Assembly (NCBI GenBank): GCA_947561585.1
Contig: CANNZV010000852.1
Span: 124,001 to 188,000 of the forward strand
Length of the DNA stretch: 64,000 nucleotides
Origin: Caprella mutica
Taxonomy: Eukaryota; Arthropoda; Malacostraca; Amphipoda; Caprellidae
Reading direction: 5' to 3'
Within the stretch, counting starts at the first letter, position 1; every line of letters starts with the position of its first letter. This document shows, piece after piece, positions 35,567 through 46,547 of the stretch. A model generated the notes under the pieces. The model had not been told where the DNA came from, ran no database searches, and was given only the letters and a program-made list of their open reading frames with translations. Position numbers and translations under genes: made by a program.

Positions 35567-37856
35567 GAATAGGCTGCCGTATTTTTACACTAACAAAAAA
35601 TTAATGTAAAAGGTCCTGTCTGTAACATGAATCTGACTATAGAAATGAACTATTACTATTTTCTGATGTTTGTGCAAAGTTTCAAGTAAATTTGACCAAT
35701 GACTTTTTCCGTAATAACATATTATGCGTGATTTATTTTCTCTAGTGTATTCAGTATTGAAGCTATGCTTACATAGGTGTTGCTTGTTCAAACATATGAT
35801 GATATTTTCAAGTGTGCTTTCTAGCATAATTTTATCATTGTTTCTAAGAGTCTAGCAGCTGCTCTTTTTTTATAGTGTAATCCAAATTTGGATTAATCTG
35901 GGTTTTCTGAGTTAATATCAGTTCTCAAAGATGCCCACATATTTCTGATGTATAAGGATGCCTGCCTCGATGCTATGTATGGAATAAAAACTTTATGAAA
36001 ACTATTGCATCTATAGCCAAAATCCTGAAAGGAAAGAAAAAATAATTATACTGAATTTTTTTAAATAACTGTTCGTAATAAAGCAAAAAATGAAATTTTG
36101 TATCAATTTACTCTATCTTACCCTACTCTGCTAGAGTTCAGTGAACTTTGAAATAAAGTAATACATTAATGAATACTTGGAAATTTCACAGCCCATAAAA
36201 TTCATCTGTTGGCTTGAGGAGTTTTCCGGATTGGTCTCTGATGAGTTTGGAGCAGAAATAAGTTTTAACAATTTAAATTTAAATAAGTTATATCAAGAAT
36301 AGAATTATTCTTAGCAATTTTCTCGCATGCTTTGAATTAAAAAAGCGTGCTAGCTAATCTCCTGTCATATTAGAAATATTGCTATTTACATGTTTTAAAA
36401 CTTATTTTCACTCGTCCAAAATTGCCAGCATACTATATCACTTATTTTTTGCTGGTTGTCCACAATGACTATGAATTTACAAACTGTAATGAGTAACCTA
36501 AATACCACATGCTTTCAGTGATCACTTCAATTTCAAATTAATTGGGGAATGAAAAATACCTACATAAAGCAACAGTTAACTATATAGGACCATTCTTGAT
36601 TCTGTTGTCATTCAGTCTGTATTTGGTGCACAGAGACCCATTTACTTTTTCAAGAAAGAGAAAATTCATAAAGATTTTGAACAATTTTACCATCAAATAT
36701 AGATACCCTAGTGAGAGATTTATTTCTGGGAAATTTAAAAATATCCCAAGAATAAGTCCTTGCCTGAGTAGCTCTCCATTTGCCTAAATAGTTAATAAGT
36801 TATTTGAGTTCTTCAATTGCATATCTCATATCTCGAGTTATTTTTAATATTCAAGTATCATGAGCTTGGAGGATATAAAATTAGTTGAATATTGGCAATG
36901 ATGACCATATCAATAACTTGAATGATCTCTAGTGGCTATATTATTGTAATCTTTATTTTATTTGTTGAAGAAAACTTTTTTTCAAAGACTGATTTTCTCC
37001 ATTATTAATCATTTCAAAGAAAAGATTTCAGAATTATTTTATATCTGAAATATGGAAGTTAGACAGATGATTATTTATCTATAGCCTTATGAGTAGAATG
37101 CATGTTTATCAGATCCCCCATATAGGTAACTCTAATATAATTATTATAAAGCAACACTGAAAAGTACAAACAAAATAGTTACACTTGCAAGTAGTGTTAG
37201 TCATTAAATTTGATGTTAAAACATTAAATATCTCCTTATTTTTGGTACCTTTTGCTAAGTTGAGCTACTTACTATCTTTTACCCTTTCTTGTCAAATGGG
37301 CTAATATGTTCCACTAGTAACAATTCATATTCTTTTGTCTCAATAGTCTGTGATATACATGACTTGTGGGGAATATTGTCCCATCACAATTTTAAAATGA
37401 ATACTATATCAATAGATTAAAATAAGATAAAAGTACATAAATATTGTTGATGAAGTTCATTATTACTCAAAATGAATTCAAGAAAAAGTTGGTATGAAAG
37501 TGTTAAAATATTTAAGATCCACTCAAGTGAGATGCTGTTCTTCCTGTTTATTTATTCAAATATTTTCTGTTATTCTAGGAATAAACTAACAAAATTCAAA
37601 ATAATCATCTCCTCACTACTCTAAAACTGTATGACGTTTTCAGAAAGGGTGACGCAATATGATATGATAAGGCAAATATATATAAAGAGTTAAAGACAGA
37701 ACCCTTTTGGTCTTGATGGATACTATAATATTTTCTATTGAAAATATTTGCCAAATATCACCAATATCATTTTTTTTTATTTGAATTGTTAGATTGATAG
37801 TGTTTAATATATGAAAAAGAAAACTTGTTGAATTTTTTTCTTTTCTTTGTTTTCAG
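35567..37856. other. Gene-free 5' flank of the plus-strand BTB gene
   Basis: No coding exon recognised. If the gene has a distant untranslated first exon, this is its first intron, ending with TTGTTTTCAG at 37847-37856. Confidence 0.5.
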
Positions 37857-37947
37857 AAACAAAATGGAAGGAGGATTGTTATCATTAAAGTGGAATAACC
37901 ACAAGTCCACGTTTTTCCATGTATTATCCAATGTCAGAAAGAAAAAA
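37857..37947 (+). CDS. Main BTB-ZF gene, shared exon 1 (coding start)
   Basis: Acceptor TTGTTTTCAG, 7 untranslated bases, ATG at 37864 and 28 codons to a GTGAGT donor, phase 0. Encodes MEGGLLSLKWNNHKSTFF, the N-terminal strand and helix of an insect BTB domain. This start is chosen because it is the first in-frame ATG and its counterpart is kept in the minus-strand paralogue. The acceptor before the ATG means an untranslated exon must lie upstream. Confidence 0.92.
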
Positions 37948-38051
37948 GTGAGTTTAGTAGTTGTTTGTGTTATATATTGATATATCCTTATTCTTTTGAT
38001 ATAAATTTCCTCCTTGTATCCCTTTCTTAACTTAACATTTGTGTCCCTCAG

Positions 38052-38666
38052 GATAACTATGCAGATGCCACACTGGCTTGTGATGGCCAGTTTTACCCCG
38101 TACACAAACTAGTGCTGTCATCATGCAGTGACTACTTTGAAGAAATGTTTGCCCAAGCTGGACAGGCAAAGTGCAAACATCCATTCATTGTTCTAAAAGA
38201 CATTAAAAGTGATGAACTTGAGTGCTTATTAAGTTATATGTATATTGGTGAAGTGAATGTAGTACAAGAAAAGTTATCAGGTTTGATAAAAGCAGCCGAG
38301 TGTTTGAGAATCAAAGGACTGGCTGTGCCTGATGAAGAACCTCCAACAAATAGTAAACCAATTAGAGAAAAGCGTCATGGTGATAATAGTGTTAGTTCAG
38401 AGTCTAAAAGAAGAAAGCAGGAAGATAATAGTCAAAGTACTCCAATAAGTAGAGACTCTTACAGTAGAAGTGAAGAAAGGAGAAAACAATCTGCTGATAG
38501 TAACACTAGTAACAAATTTAGAAACTCTAGTAGTAATATCAATAACTCTGCTGTCAGTGACAACAACTTCTTAGAAAGTATACCGGCTGTGGAGACTTTA
38601 TTAGGAAATACCAGTGATGTGAAGTCTGAAAACTTTGATGGTAAAGAAGATTCTACAGATGAAGTG
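38052..38666 (+). CDS. Main BTB-ZF gene, shared exon 2: BTB/POZ core
   Basis: 205 codons between GTCCCTCAG and GTTAGT, phase 0 at both ends. With exon 1 it forms a BTB domain of roughly residues 5-120: DATLACDGQFYPVHKLVLSS, FEEMFAQ, CKHPFIVLKDI, LLSYMYIGEVNV, LIKAAECLRIKGLAVPDE. An AGQAK stretch before CKHP looks like a short insertion relative to usual insect BTB proteins, and both local copies have it. Residues 147-150 (KRRK) are a likely nuclear localisation signal, followed by a low-complexity Ser/Asn-rich region. Known role of the family: homo- or heterodimerisation and cofactor binding for nuclear transcription factors. Closest by architecture to lola-type genes; I do not assign orthology. 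Confidence 0.95.
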
Positions 38667-38891
38667 GTTAGTATTTATATTCTTTTAATGCATCCGATTT
38701 TGTATAGCTTAGTTTTTAAGATTTCATTTTTATAAAGTACTGCTATGAATTTTAAATGATGGTACTTATGTGTTCAACCTATCAATGTATTATTAGCAGT
38801 CAGTTCTATCTATTTGAAGCTTGAAATAAAGTTATCTTGTAAGAAATTCCTCTTCACCTTTTCTCATGATTTCCTCTCTTCAATTTTCAAG

Positions 38892-39074
38892 CTACTCGAT
38901 GAACCACCTAATGATGAGATTAAAGCAGAACCTCCAGATCAACACAGCATGTATGAGACTGATATGGATCATAAGGACCAGATGCTTCTTGATGGATTTG
39001 AAGAGTCCTCAGGAGACAATCAGCAACATTTCATGGATCAACTTCTTGCCAACTCTGCTGAACAACATCATATG
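38892..39074 (+). CDS. Main BTB-ZF gene, shared exon 3 (acidic linker)
   Basis: 61 codons between TTTTCAAG and GTGAGT, phase 0. Acidic, methionine- and glutamine-containing: LLDEPPNDEIKAEPPDQ, then DGFEESSGDNQQHFMDQLL. No domain recognised; a flexible linker or activation region is a guess. The motif EESS.DNQQHFMDQLLANS is kept in the paralogue despite heavy divergence before it. Confidence 0.9.
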
Positions 39075-39500
39075 GTGAGTTCTTACCTACCTCTTTGGTT
39101 ATAGTCTAAGAATTACCTACAAATATCTAACTTGTAGCTACATAAATCACCTAGAAAGTATCGATTGTTGATTATGTAAATGGAAGATTTTAGCTCCATA
39201 TGGATTTAATATATTTAATTGGAGAACTTTCCTTTTCTAAACAAGGAGTCCTTAATTTTTAGCTGCTGCTCATTCAAAATGATTTAGTTTCTTTATCAAA
39301 GATATGTGACTATCTAAACTATTCAAGTTATTATTCACTTCCAAAAATAATTATTATATCCTTGTTAAAACGTTCCCTGTTTATGTAAAAAAAACTGGGG
39401 ACCCACTGTTGGGTCCCTTCTTAGGAAATGTGTTACTGCAATGTATTATTAAAAGATTTACTTTTTGCATTGCCTAATGCTCTCCTCTCTTCTTCTTCAG

Positions 39501-39563
39501 GGAGACTACTCCGGAGAAGGTGATCCTTCTCTCTCCGCTGGAGGCAGTCAACAGCAACCTATG
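39501..39563 (+). CDS. Main BTB-ZF gene, shared exon 4 (last common exon)
   Basis: 21 codons between CTTCTTCAG and GTGAGT, phase 0: GDYSGEGDPSLSAGGSQQQP plus M. Its 5' splice site at 39564 would have to join each of the 21 downstream finger exons, all of which open in phase 0. It is therefore the branch point for all isoforms; the shared part totals 315 codons. Confidence 0.9.
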
Positions 39564-41265
39564 GTGAGTGTTGCCTATTTTTCTCTTAGTGGTGATGCAT
39601 TACTCAGGAGTAGTTCTTTATGAACATTGATATTCAATTTGAAAAATTACTTGTTAATAAATTTACAATGATTATATTAAAGACAAAGATCTGGTACTTG
39701 CCTTTTCCAATCAAATCATTTTTACATTCTCATCTATCATTAAGTTCGAAAGTCCATTAAATTTTAGAAACTAATTAAATTGAAAAAATTCTAATTCCTG
39801 AGAAATGTTTCGCCTCCATGAATAAGTATGGTTGTTTGATACAGACCTATTATGATTATCTATCTTGAGTTAAAGCAAAAAATCTGAAACCATACTTATT
39901 CATGTTCTATTATGTCATTATTGGATATGCATAGATACTGGTCAGTATAAACTATTTCTCATGGTATTACCAGCCCTATTTGTGCATTTCTAATTTTTAT
40001 AACTAAAGTTTGGAAGAAATAAAAATTCATTGTATTCCTGGTGTTAAAATTATTAATATTCACTCTATTTCTTAATATGATTGAAGGAAATTTCTAAAAC
40101 ATTCACTTTGCCCTTTTTTTTTAAATGTATGAATTACTTGAGTCTTCCAAACTGTAAAATTTTATATATGTGCAATAAGTATTTTTAGACAAATATTCTT
40201 TCCATGTTGCGATTGCTCAGTTTGACACAATGCCAAAATCTAAAATAATTTTGAACAGAGATGCTACTTTTCATTACTTGGCACAAACTGAGCAATTGCT
40301 TGCATTTTATTCTGTACTCCCAGCAAACCACTTCTCCCTCAGTCTCTCATTTCCTCTCTCTGGTGTTTGGTTTCTCTTTCCTCTCATTCTCTCTCTATCC
40401 TCTCATTTCATCATGTTTATTGGCAATTATTGTGATTATAAATGAATTGTGCTGGAGAGGAAGGGGGGGAGGCAGAATGCAGGTTTGTACTCTTTGTTAT
40501 TATTTCCTAGAGATGTCGTTGCATTTTCCCAAACCACTCACACTCTCATGAAATTTACTAAGGAAGATATCCCTGGCGTTAGTGTCTAGCTATTTGATGA
40601 AGGTGTTACATTGTGTTAGATATAGCAGTCATAGGCTCTACTGGCCCTTCAAATAAAATATACCAGTGCCTTGTGTGTTATTCCCTCGAGATTTCTAGCT
40701 ACCTGCAATTATGTTAACTTGTGGATTTTGTAACTCGCACTGTTATTTCTGATAATAGCGATAGTTATTATTAGCAGGTTCATTTTTAGGCATTTGTTCT
40801 TTGCCTTATTTTGGCCACACGTGGAAATAACAATGTAATATTTAGTGGATATAATGCTTAGTAAATTTTTTGGTTAAGCTGAGAGGTTTAACTCTTGAGT
40901 TAGTGAATGAATTTCATGTATTTAATTTACTTTGTAGGTAGCTAATATTAACTATAAGTCTCTTTAATGTCTTAGATTAATTATTTTGAAATGTTGTGTA
41001 AATGGAATGTTCAACCCAAAACAGAACACCCTTAATTATGCAAATGTTTTTAAAACTGTTACAATGTCTTAATTTTGAATCCAATTAAAGTATCATAATC
41101 ATCATCTATGATTGAAGTGCCAAGTGTGACTTGTCATTACAACTGCACTTTAAATATTTCCAATGCTTGCCACTCTTCCTTCACTCAAACCTCCAAGCTG
41201 TCCACCCCCAACACTTTCCTCCGCATCGTAAATGACTCGCCAATCGATTTTATTTCCCCTCCTAG
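39564..41265 (+). other. Branch-point intron upstream of the finger array
   Basis: 1.7 kb with no finger exon. CT-rich around 40320-40420 and 41160-41230. Would be included in every alternative splice. Confidence 0.6.
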
Positions 41266-41580
41266 GCGGACCTGAAGTATTTCGGAGTTAACTGGACACT
41301 CGATAGAAAATATTCTAAGGCTAGCCGAAGAGCAACTCTCGAATCCTCGTCAGAGATTTTGCCCTTCAACTCTCTCCCATTCTCCAGTCTACGATCAGAG
41401 TCGAATGCGTACATTTGTCCTGTTTGTAACCAGCCGTTCTCTGATAAGAGGAATTTTAGGCACCACTACATGGTGCATAGCGGGGAGAAGCCCTATGGCT
41501 GTCCAATGTGCTCCTACAGAGCCGTGCAGAAAGTCACTCTGAAAAGTCACATGGTGTCCACACATCATTACAATTGTTAA
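41266..41580 (+). CDS. Alternative finger exon 1 (104 codons)
   Basis: Acceptor TTTCCCCTCCTAG, phase 0, own TAA. It has the longest lead-in of the array, including a basic RKYSKASRRATLES stretch, then ILPFNSLPF in place of the usual VPFNEL motif. Fingers: C51/C54/H67/H71 and C79/C82/H95/H100, linker HSGEKPY. Helix 1 residues KRNFRHH and helix 2 residues QKVTLKSH would set DNA specificity. Class A by its HYMVHSGEKP. Isoform length with the shared exons would be about 419 aa. Confidence 0.9.
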   Translation, partial: ADLKYFGVNWTLDRKYSKASRRATLESSSEILPFNSLPFSSLRSESNAYICPVCNQPFSDKRNFRHHYMVHSGEKPYGCPMCSYRAVQKVTLKSHMVSTHHYNC

Positions 41581-41782
41581 CATCAGCAAATGTTGTCTGC
41601 AGTTTAGAAGAGATTACCTTTCATTATCTAAGGTTGTTCAATGTTCAGGCAGGTCTTTGATTGTTGTGTATAGTATAGTACTAACTTCTATGTAACTCTG
41701 TTTCGCTAGACCCCCTTCTCAATTACTAAATACTGATGTTTTGCATTTGATGAAGTCCTGACATTTCACTCATGCCTTGTAG

Positions 41783-42052
41783 GTGTCCTATCATCTGGTG
41801 AAGCCGATACTTACAGGACTAGGAGCTCCCAAAGTGGTTCCTTTCAATGAACTCTGTCTGCCCAAAAGAACTCCCTACAATTGTCCCGTTTGTCTCAAGG
41901 ATTTCTACAACAGAACTGACTTCAAGAGGCACTATATGGTTCACAGTCAGGAGAAACCCTATGGTTGTCCCCACTGCAACTATAGAGCTAATCAGAAAGT
42001 CCAGATCTCCCTCCATCTCTCAAAATGCCACCAAAATTTAACCTTCAACTGA
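41783..42052 (+). CDS. Alternative finger exon 2 (89 codons)
   Basis: Acceptor GCCTTGTAG, phase 0, own TGA. Lead-in KVVPFNELCLPKRTPY, fingers C34/C37/H50/H54 and C62/C65/H78/H83. The linker is HSQEKPY: the usual glycine, which caps the helix in TGEKP linkers, is glutamine here. Starts 200 bp after exon 1 ends, so exon 1 must use a close poly(A) site or share 3' sequence. Confidence 0.9.
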   Translation: MSYHLVKPILTGLGAPKVVPFNELCLPKRTPYNCPVCLKDFYNRTDFKRHYMVHSQEKPYGCPHCNYRANQKVQISLHLSKCHQNLTFN

Positions 42053-42450
42053 ATGTAATTTAATATTTTAGTCGATCGTTTTAGTCTAACTTAAACAATA
42101 GATTAAGTTAGCTTTATTTAATGTTCCATGTTCAGTAGAAAATTAGTAGATTTCGAATCCATCCATACTAATTGATGCTTTTAACTTGAATGTTTCATAT
42201 GAATCTGAGAAGGTTTTTTAAACATATTTAAACTTAGATGTATATTTGATAACTAATTATGTAACTAAAACTATTGTAAGCTCATTGGCCTGTTTAATTA
42301 CCGTTTCTTAAATCTTTCTCTTGTTTGGTTTTTGATGGACCATCACAATGATTCTTTATCCCTATGGGTATTTAAGTGTTCCCTTTCGGTATGTTAGTCT
42401 GTAGACAGAGGTTGCAAAGATGTGACAGTCACCTGTGTTTTCTCTTATAG

Positions 42451-42735
42451 GAGATACCACCAGTTACGAACTACTACAACGGTCAGCCCCTCAACCCTTT
42501 GAAAGTTGTACCATTTGAACAGCTGCAACTCCAGAAAGGTTCAATCTATTTCTGTCCTTTCTGCGACTACCAAAGCTTAAACAAGAAAGACTTCAGGAGA
42601 CATTACCAAATCCACAGTGGGGAGAAACCTTACCAGTGTCCTCATTGTGATAGAAGATTCACCCAAAAGTCTAACATGAAAACTCACTCTTTGAAGATAC
42701 ACAAAATGTGTGTATTATCCCCTTTGAAGAACTAG
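42451..42735 (+). CDS. Alternative finger exon 3 (94 codons)
   Basis: Acceptor TTCTCTTATAG, phase 0, own TAG. Lead-in KVVPFEQLQLQKGSIY, fingers C35/C38/H51/H55 and C63/C66/H79/H84, linker HSGEKPY. Finger 2 reads CPHCDRRFTQKSNMKTH, closer to a classical finger than its neighbours, which have CPxC.YRxxQ. Class A. Confidence 0.9.
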   Translation, partial: EIPPVTNYYNGQPLNPLKVVPFEQLQLQKGSIYFCPFCDYQSLNKKDFRRHYQIHSGEKPYQCPHCDRRFTQKSNMKTHSLKIHKMCVLSPLKN

Positions 42736-42912
42736 CTACTTGTCCTTTTCTTATTTTTTATTTGCTAGAGGGTTAAATAATGCTGTACATTTTGTTTATT
42801 TCTTTCTCTCTTTAACTTTAACGCATGTAGCAAACATGACTTGCCTTGTCAACCCTCTTCGTCTCCAGTTCTCGATTGGTACCAATGTAAACCGTGTTGA
42901 TGTTCCTCATAG

Positions 42913-43170
42913 GTGAGAAGCTTCATAAAGATGGACACTGGAGACAATCACGTTATCCCCTTCGAAGCCCTTCACTTGGCCAAAGGGACGAATAACTGCC
43001 CCATTTGTGGTCGCTTCTGCAGAGACAAAGATGACTTCAGGCGGCACTACATGATTCACAGTGGAGAGAAGCCTTACCAGTGCAATTTCTGCTCCTATGC
43101 CACCTGTCAAACTAGCAATCTCAAGAGACATTTGATCAAACAACACTACATCAACTCCACACAAAACTAA
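42913..43170 (+). CDS. Alternative finger exon 4 (85 codons)
   Basis: Acceptor TTCCTCATAG, phase 0, own TAA. Lead-in HVIPFEALHLAKGTN, fingers C29/C32/H45/H49 and C57/C60/H73/H78, linker HSGEKPY. Helices DKDDFRRH and QTSNLKRH. Class A, compact. Confidence 0.9.
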   Translation: MRSFIKMDTGDNHVIPFEALHLAKGTNNCPICGRFCRDKDDFRRHYMIHSGEKPYQCNFCSYATCQTSNLKRHLIKQHYINSTQN

Positions 43171-43396
43171 CTATGCATCACTGTTTTAATGCTTTATTAA
43201 TTATCATTTATGCTAAGTCGCATATCTACCTCCCCCCTTCCAACCTTCAGCAACTAATATCATTCTAATCAATGAGGAAAGTATTCAATCTCACCATCTA
43301 TCTCATGCAAATCCCATTCTTTTTCTGCTCATTTCTATTGTGTTTTCCATATGGATTCACGGAACCAGTAAAACCTGTACCATTTTCACCTCATAG

Positions 43397-43696
43397 ATAA
43401 TGAGTTGCAGCTCTCAAAAATATCGCAGACGGTTCTCTGAACTCTTGAGTGGTGCGACTTCGAATGAAGGGGTGGTACCATTTCGTGAACTCAAACTGGG
43501 GAAAGGGGTATACACTTGTCCCGTGTGCGGTAAGGTGTCAAGTTCCCATTACAACTTCAAGGTGCACTACATGGTTCACAGTGGTGAAAAGCCCTACTCC
43601 TGCCAGTACTGCTCCTTCAGATCTGTGCAGTCTAGTAACTTGAAGAGTCACATTCTTGCCAAACATGTCGACCAGCCTCACAACTATAATCGATAG
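43397..43696 (+). CDS. Alternative finger exon 5 (99 codons)
   Basis: Acceptor TTCACCTCATAG, phase 0, own TAG. Basic start SSQKYRRRF, then VVPFRELKLGKGVY, fingers C41/C44/H57/H61 and C69/C72/H85/H90, linker HSGEKPY. Second-finger helix QSSNLKSH. The basic lead-in recalls exon 1. Class A. About 540 bp of noncoding AT-rich 3' sequence follows. Confidence 0.9.
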   Translation: MMSCSSQKYRRRFSELLSGATSNEGVVPFRELKLGKGVYTCPVCGKVSSSHYNFKVHYMVHSGEKPYSCQYCSFRSVQSSNLKSHILAKHVDQPHNYNR

Positions 43697-44240
43697 ATAT
43701 CAAATAATTTATTGTCCACGGATTAGAAAACCCTATACATTACTGTATTCTTGTTTATATATGTATAACATTTGATGTTTGAGGGTTATTTGTGTTTTTA
43801 TATAAAAAACTGTTAGTGTATTCTTTCTAAATATTGAATATTATTCTATTACGAGTAAAATTGTATAAATTAAATTATTCATGTACTTTAGCTTTTATAG
43901 TTTTGACTATTCTCTATAAATACGTGCTATTGTAATATCATAAGCAAGCTCTGACATATGTAAATACGTTTTTATTTTGTTATTCTACATTGTTACATGT
44001 AATACATTCCAATGTCTAATTTTGTCGTCACTCAAATTATCGTTTGTTAAACTTAACTGAAAGGAACTCAAATTGTTTGATATCATCCTTCATTTCTAAT
44101 TGCTAGGTCCTTTTAATGAATTAAGTAAATCAATTCTTGTGCAGCTAGTCGAAAAAATTCTGTCTGAAGAAGCCCTCCTATTCCTCCAGCCAAGATCTGC
44201 AGAACTATTGCTCGCATTGAATACCATTTCATTGTTTCAG

Positions 44241-44522
44241 AATGAATGCTCTACTGACTTCCTAACAGCAAATAACACTAGTGAAAAGAGCAATTTCATT
44301 CCTTTCCATCAACTGCAACTTCCCTCCACATCAATATTTACATGCCCTTACTGTCCCGATAAAGTTTTCTACTACAAAACCAATTTCAAGAACCACTACA
44401 TGGTGCACAGTGGAGAGAAACCCTTCGCTTGTCCTCTCTGTCCCTTCAGATCTGTCCAGAAGAAGAGCGTCAAGGGACACATGCAACGAAAGCACGGTTT
44501 GCGGACTGAAAATGCCTCTTGA
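44241..44522 (+). CDS. Alternative finger exon 6 (93 codons)
   Basis: The frame is open from 44100, but the best acceptor in phase 0 is TTCATTGTTTCAG at 44240; another phase-0 AG lies at 44144. Lead-in NFIPFHQLQLPSTSIF, then C35/C38/H52/H56, with 13 rather than 12 residues between C38 and H52, and C64/C67/H80/H85, linker HSGEKPF. Helix 2 QKKSVKGH. Class A. The start is less certain than for its neighbours. Confidence 0.8.
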   Translation, partial: NECSTDFLTANNTSEKSNFIPFHQLQLPSTSIFTCPYCPDKVFYYKTNFKNHYMVHSGEKPFACPLCPFRSVQKKSVKGHMQRKHGLRTENAS

Positions 44523-44983
44523 GTTTCTGAACTGAACTCCATGTGATTACCAAATGTACTCGAGAATGGAGTTGCTTTTGTTCAGTTGGTTGGAGTTTCA
44601 GAATCTTTAAGACCCCTGCTCCCTATTGCAGTATGTGATCCCTTCGCAATGGTCAATCCTTTTTAGATATTAAGTGATTAAGATATATATTTTTTATCTA
44701 GGTAGCTTAAATTATCACCATAAACCTTCATCTCTACCTCCCCAGACTTCACCTCCAGCACTTGAAATTAGCTACATTCATTATGAACTAATAGTTACCT
44801 GTGAAAAGATCTATTTACATGATAGTGATGTCACACCTTTCTGTAGAATTTACACTTCCTCTCCTTCTTGCTTGAGTAGACGTTGCTTTGCTCGCCTATG
44901 AGCTCTTCAATAGAATGTAAGAAATTTTTTGGATGAAATTGAAGGCAGTTGTGATTGATGTTGCTCTCATTGGTCCCTCGCAG

Positions 44984-45295
44984 GACAGTAGATCAGCGTG
45001 TCGCCTAAAAAGACAGTACATACCCAACGCTGTGCCCTTCGACCGATTGAGCTTACCCAAAGGACCTCCTTACTTCTGTCCTGTCTGTTTTGTTAGGCAC
45101 GAGGACAAGTACATGTTTAAGACCCACTATCGCACCCACACCGGTGAAAAACCATTCGCATGTCCCTACTGTCAATACAGATGCAGCACCAAGGGAAACC
45201 TCAAGAAACATATCCTGGTGAAGCATCAGCCTGCTACTGTGAATACAGATGCAGCACCAAGAAAACCCTCAAGCAACATGTCCTTGCCCTGGTGA
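44984..45295 (+). CDS. Alternative finger exon 7 (103 codons), with tandem-duplicated tail
   Basis: Acceptor GGTCCCTCGCAG, phase 0, own TGA. Lead-in [16 protein letters not shown], fingers C32/C35/H48/H52 and C60/C63/H76/H81, linker HTGEKPF with HYRTH, unlike the HYMVH of its neighbours. After finger 2 the tail [18 protein letters not shown] is an out-of-frame reading of a duplicated copy of finger 2: the 74-bp unit recurs at 45218, 45292 and 45366. Finger function should be intact; the tail is an accident of the duplication. Confidence 0.88.
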   Translation, partial: DSRSACRLKRQYIPNAVPFDRLSLPKGPPYFCPVCFVRHEDKYMFKTHYRTHTGEKPFACPYCQYRCSTKGNLKKHILVKHQPATVNTDAAPRKPSSNMSLPW

Positions 45296-45385
45296 AGCAT
45301 CAGCCTGCTACTGTGAATACAGATGCAGCACCAAGAAAACCATCAAGCAACATGTCCTTGCCCTGGTGAAGCATCAGCCTGCTAT
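45165..45385 (+). repeat. 74-bp tandem duplication derived from finger 2 of exon 7
   Basis: GTGAAGCATCAGCCTGCTA recurs at 45218, 45292 and 45366 with exact 74-bp spacing. Read in another frame, the copies still spell [12 protein letters not shown], the finger-2 helix. 74 is not a multiple of 3, so successive copies lie in different frames. One C/A difference separates the two full copies, so the event is recent. Confidence 0.9.
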
Positions 45386-45492
45386 CTAATACTTCTATCT
45401 TCCTACCGAAGATCTAAAGAAATTACTTTCGTGTGACCCATGTTTTAGTTCATTATTAGCAATTGTTTCTTGTAAAAGGATAAACTGTTTAA

Positions 45493-45677
45493 ACCTTTAG
45501 CGACCAGGTGGACACTCGTGTCTCCTTTCATTTAGTAGTCCTATGGGACCAACTGACCATATGTGTCCTCTTCAATTTTTTTTATAAATTAAAAAAAAAA
45601 TCTCATCAATGATTTTTATATTCTTACTGATGTTTAAACTCAAAAAAAAGTCAGAAAAAAAGTAGCTCGCTAAAGGG
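45493..45677. mobile_element. piggyBac-like MITE, 185 bp, between TTAA sites
   Basis: Flanked by TTAA at 45489-45492 and 45678-45681, with ends ACCTTTAGCGA and TCGCTAAAGGG. Contains a GGACACTCGTGTC half-palindrome like those in 32757-33241. Lies in the 3' flank of finger exon 7. Noncoding. Confidence 0.75.
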
Positions 45678-46133
45678 TTAAAGGAAGGATCAGGTTTTTA
45701 AATTTTATTTAGAATTAATGTTTACTATATAATAATTATTTTAATCAAATATAGATTTTGAAAATATGGGGTATAGTTAGGAATAATAATAAATTTCTAA
45801 CATATATAGACCAAATTCTAAACTATACAGTTTTATACTGTTTTGTATCAAATATTCCACCTTAATTTGTTAGTTATGATTTAGTTGACCTGAACAAATC
45901 CATTATACTTATATGAAGCATGTAGGGAATATACCTAGATGTAATGCCTATAGGAGTATAGGTATCATATCAATTTTTAAAATATTGAACTTTATACTTT
46001 ATCCCACACACATCCTATCTTATTAGACATTTATATTATTGAAAGGCTAGTGCACATTTTGAACCTTAATCTCCAGCACAATTTCTGCCTCTGAAACAGT
46101 TCTCAATTGACACTGAATGTTTCTATCCCTTAG
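45678..46133 (+). other. Intron/3' flank between finger exons 7 and 8
   Basis: AT-rich, no exon or repeat boundary recognised. Confidence 0.5.
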
Positions 46134-46436
46134 ATGAATGAAAGAGAATTTTTTTCGTCAATCCTGGAGGAGAAAAAGGTTGACCGTGATTCCACTGTTA
46201 GAAAACGAAACCTAGCGCCTTTTGATGAGCTGAACATTCCGAGTTGTTCTTTCTACACCTGTCACATATGTGGCCGGCAATTCAACCTTCGAGCTAATTT
46301 CCGAAAGCACTACATGATACACAGTGGGGAGAAACCTCTCCAATGTCCTTACTGTCCCTTCAGAACTAATGATGGGAGCAACCTCAAGAGACACGTCTTC
46401 AAACACACCCTCAACATGACGCACACCATTAAGTAG
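46134..46436 (+). CDS. Alternative finger exon 8 (100 codons)
   Basis: Acceptor TCTATCCCTTAG, phase 0, own TAG. Charged lead-in (EEKKVDRDS, TVRKRN), then LAPFDELNIPSCSFY. Fingers C43/C46/H59/H63 and C71/C74/H87/H91; the second has a 3-residue His spacing where most others have 4. Linker HSGEKPL. Helix 2 DGSNLKRH. Class A. Confidence 0.9.
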   Translation: MNEREFFSSILEEKKVDRDSTVRKRNLAPFDELNIPSCSFYTCHICGRQFNLRANFRKHYMIHSGEKPLQCPYCPFRTNDGSNLKRHVFKHTLNMTHTIK

Positions 46437-46547
46437 CGTATTCATAGTCATTTGAGTTCATTTCATTTGTGTAAATAGCTTCGCATCCCTCCTTCCCCAG
46501 CCAATCTTCCAAGTACGATTCTATCATGGCAATGTCTCTCGTTTTAG

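Noticed and set aside
37767..38105. 112-codon minus-strand frame over BTB exon 1
   Set aside because: Antisense to a conserved coding exon and its intron; no independent features.
45160..45369. Open frame over exon 7 fingers reading YRCSTKK repeats
   Set aside because: It has no initiator or phase-0 acceptor of its own; it is the other-frame reading of the 74-bp tandem duplication.
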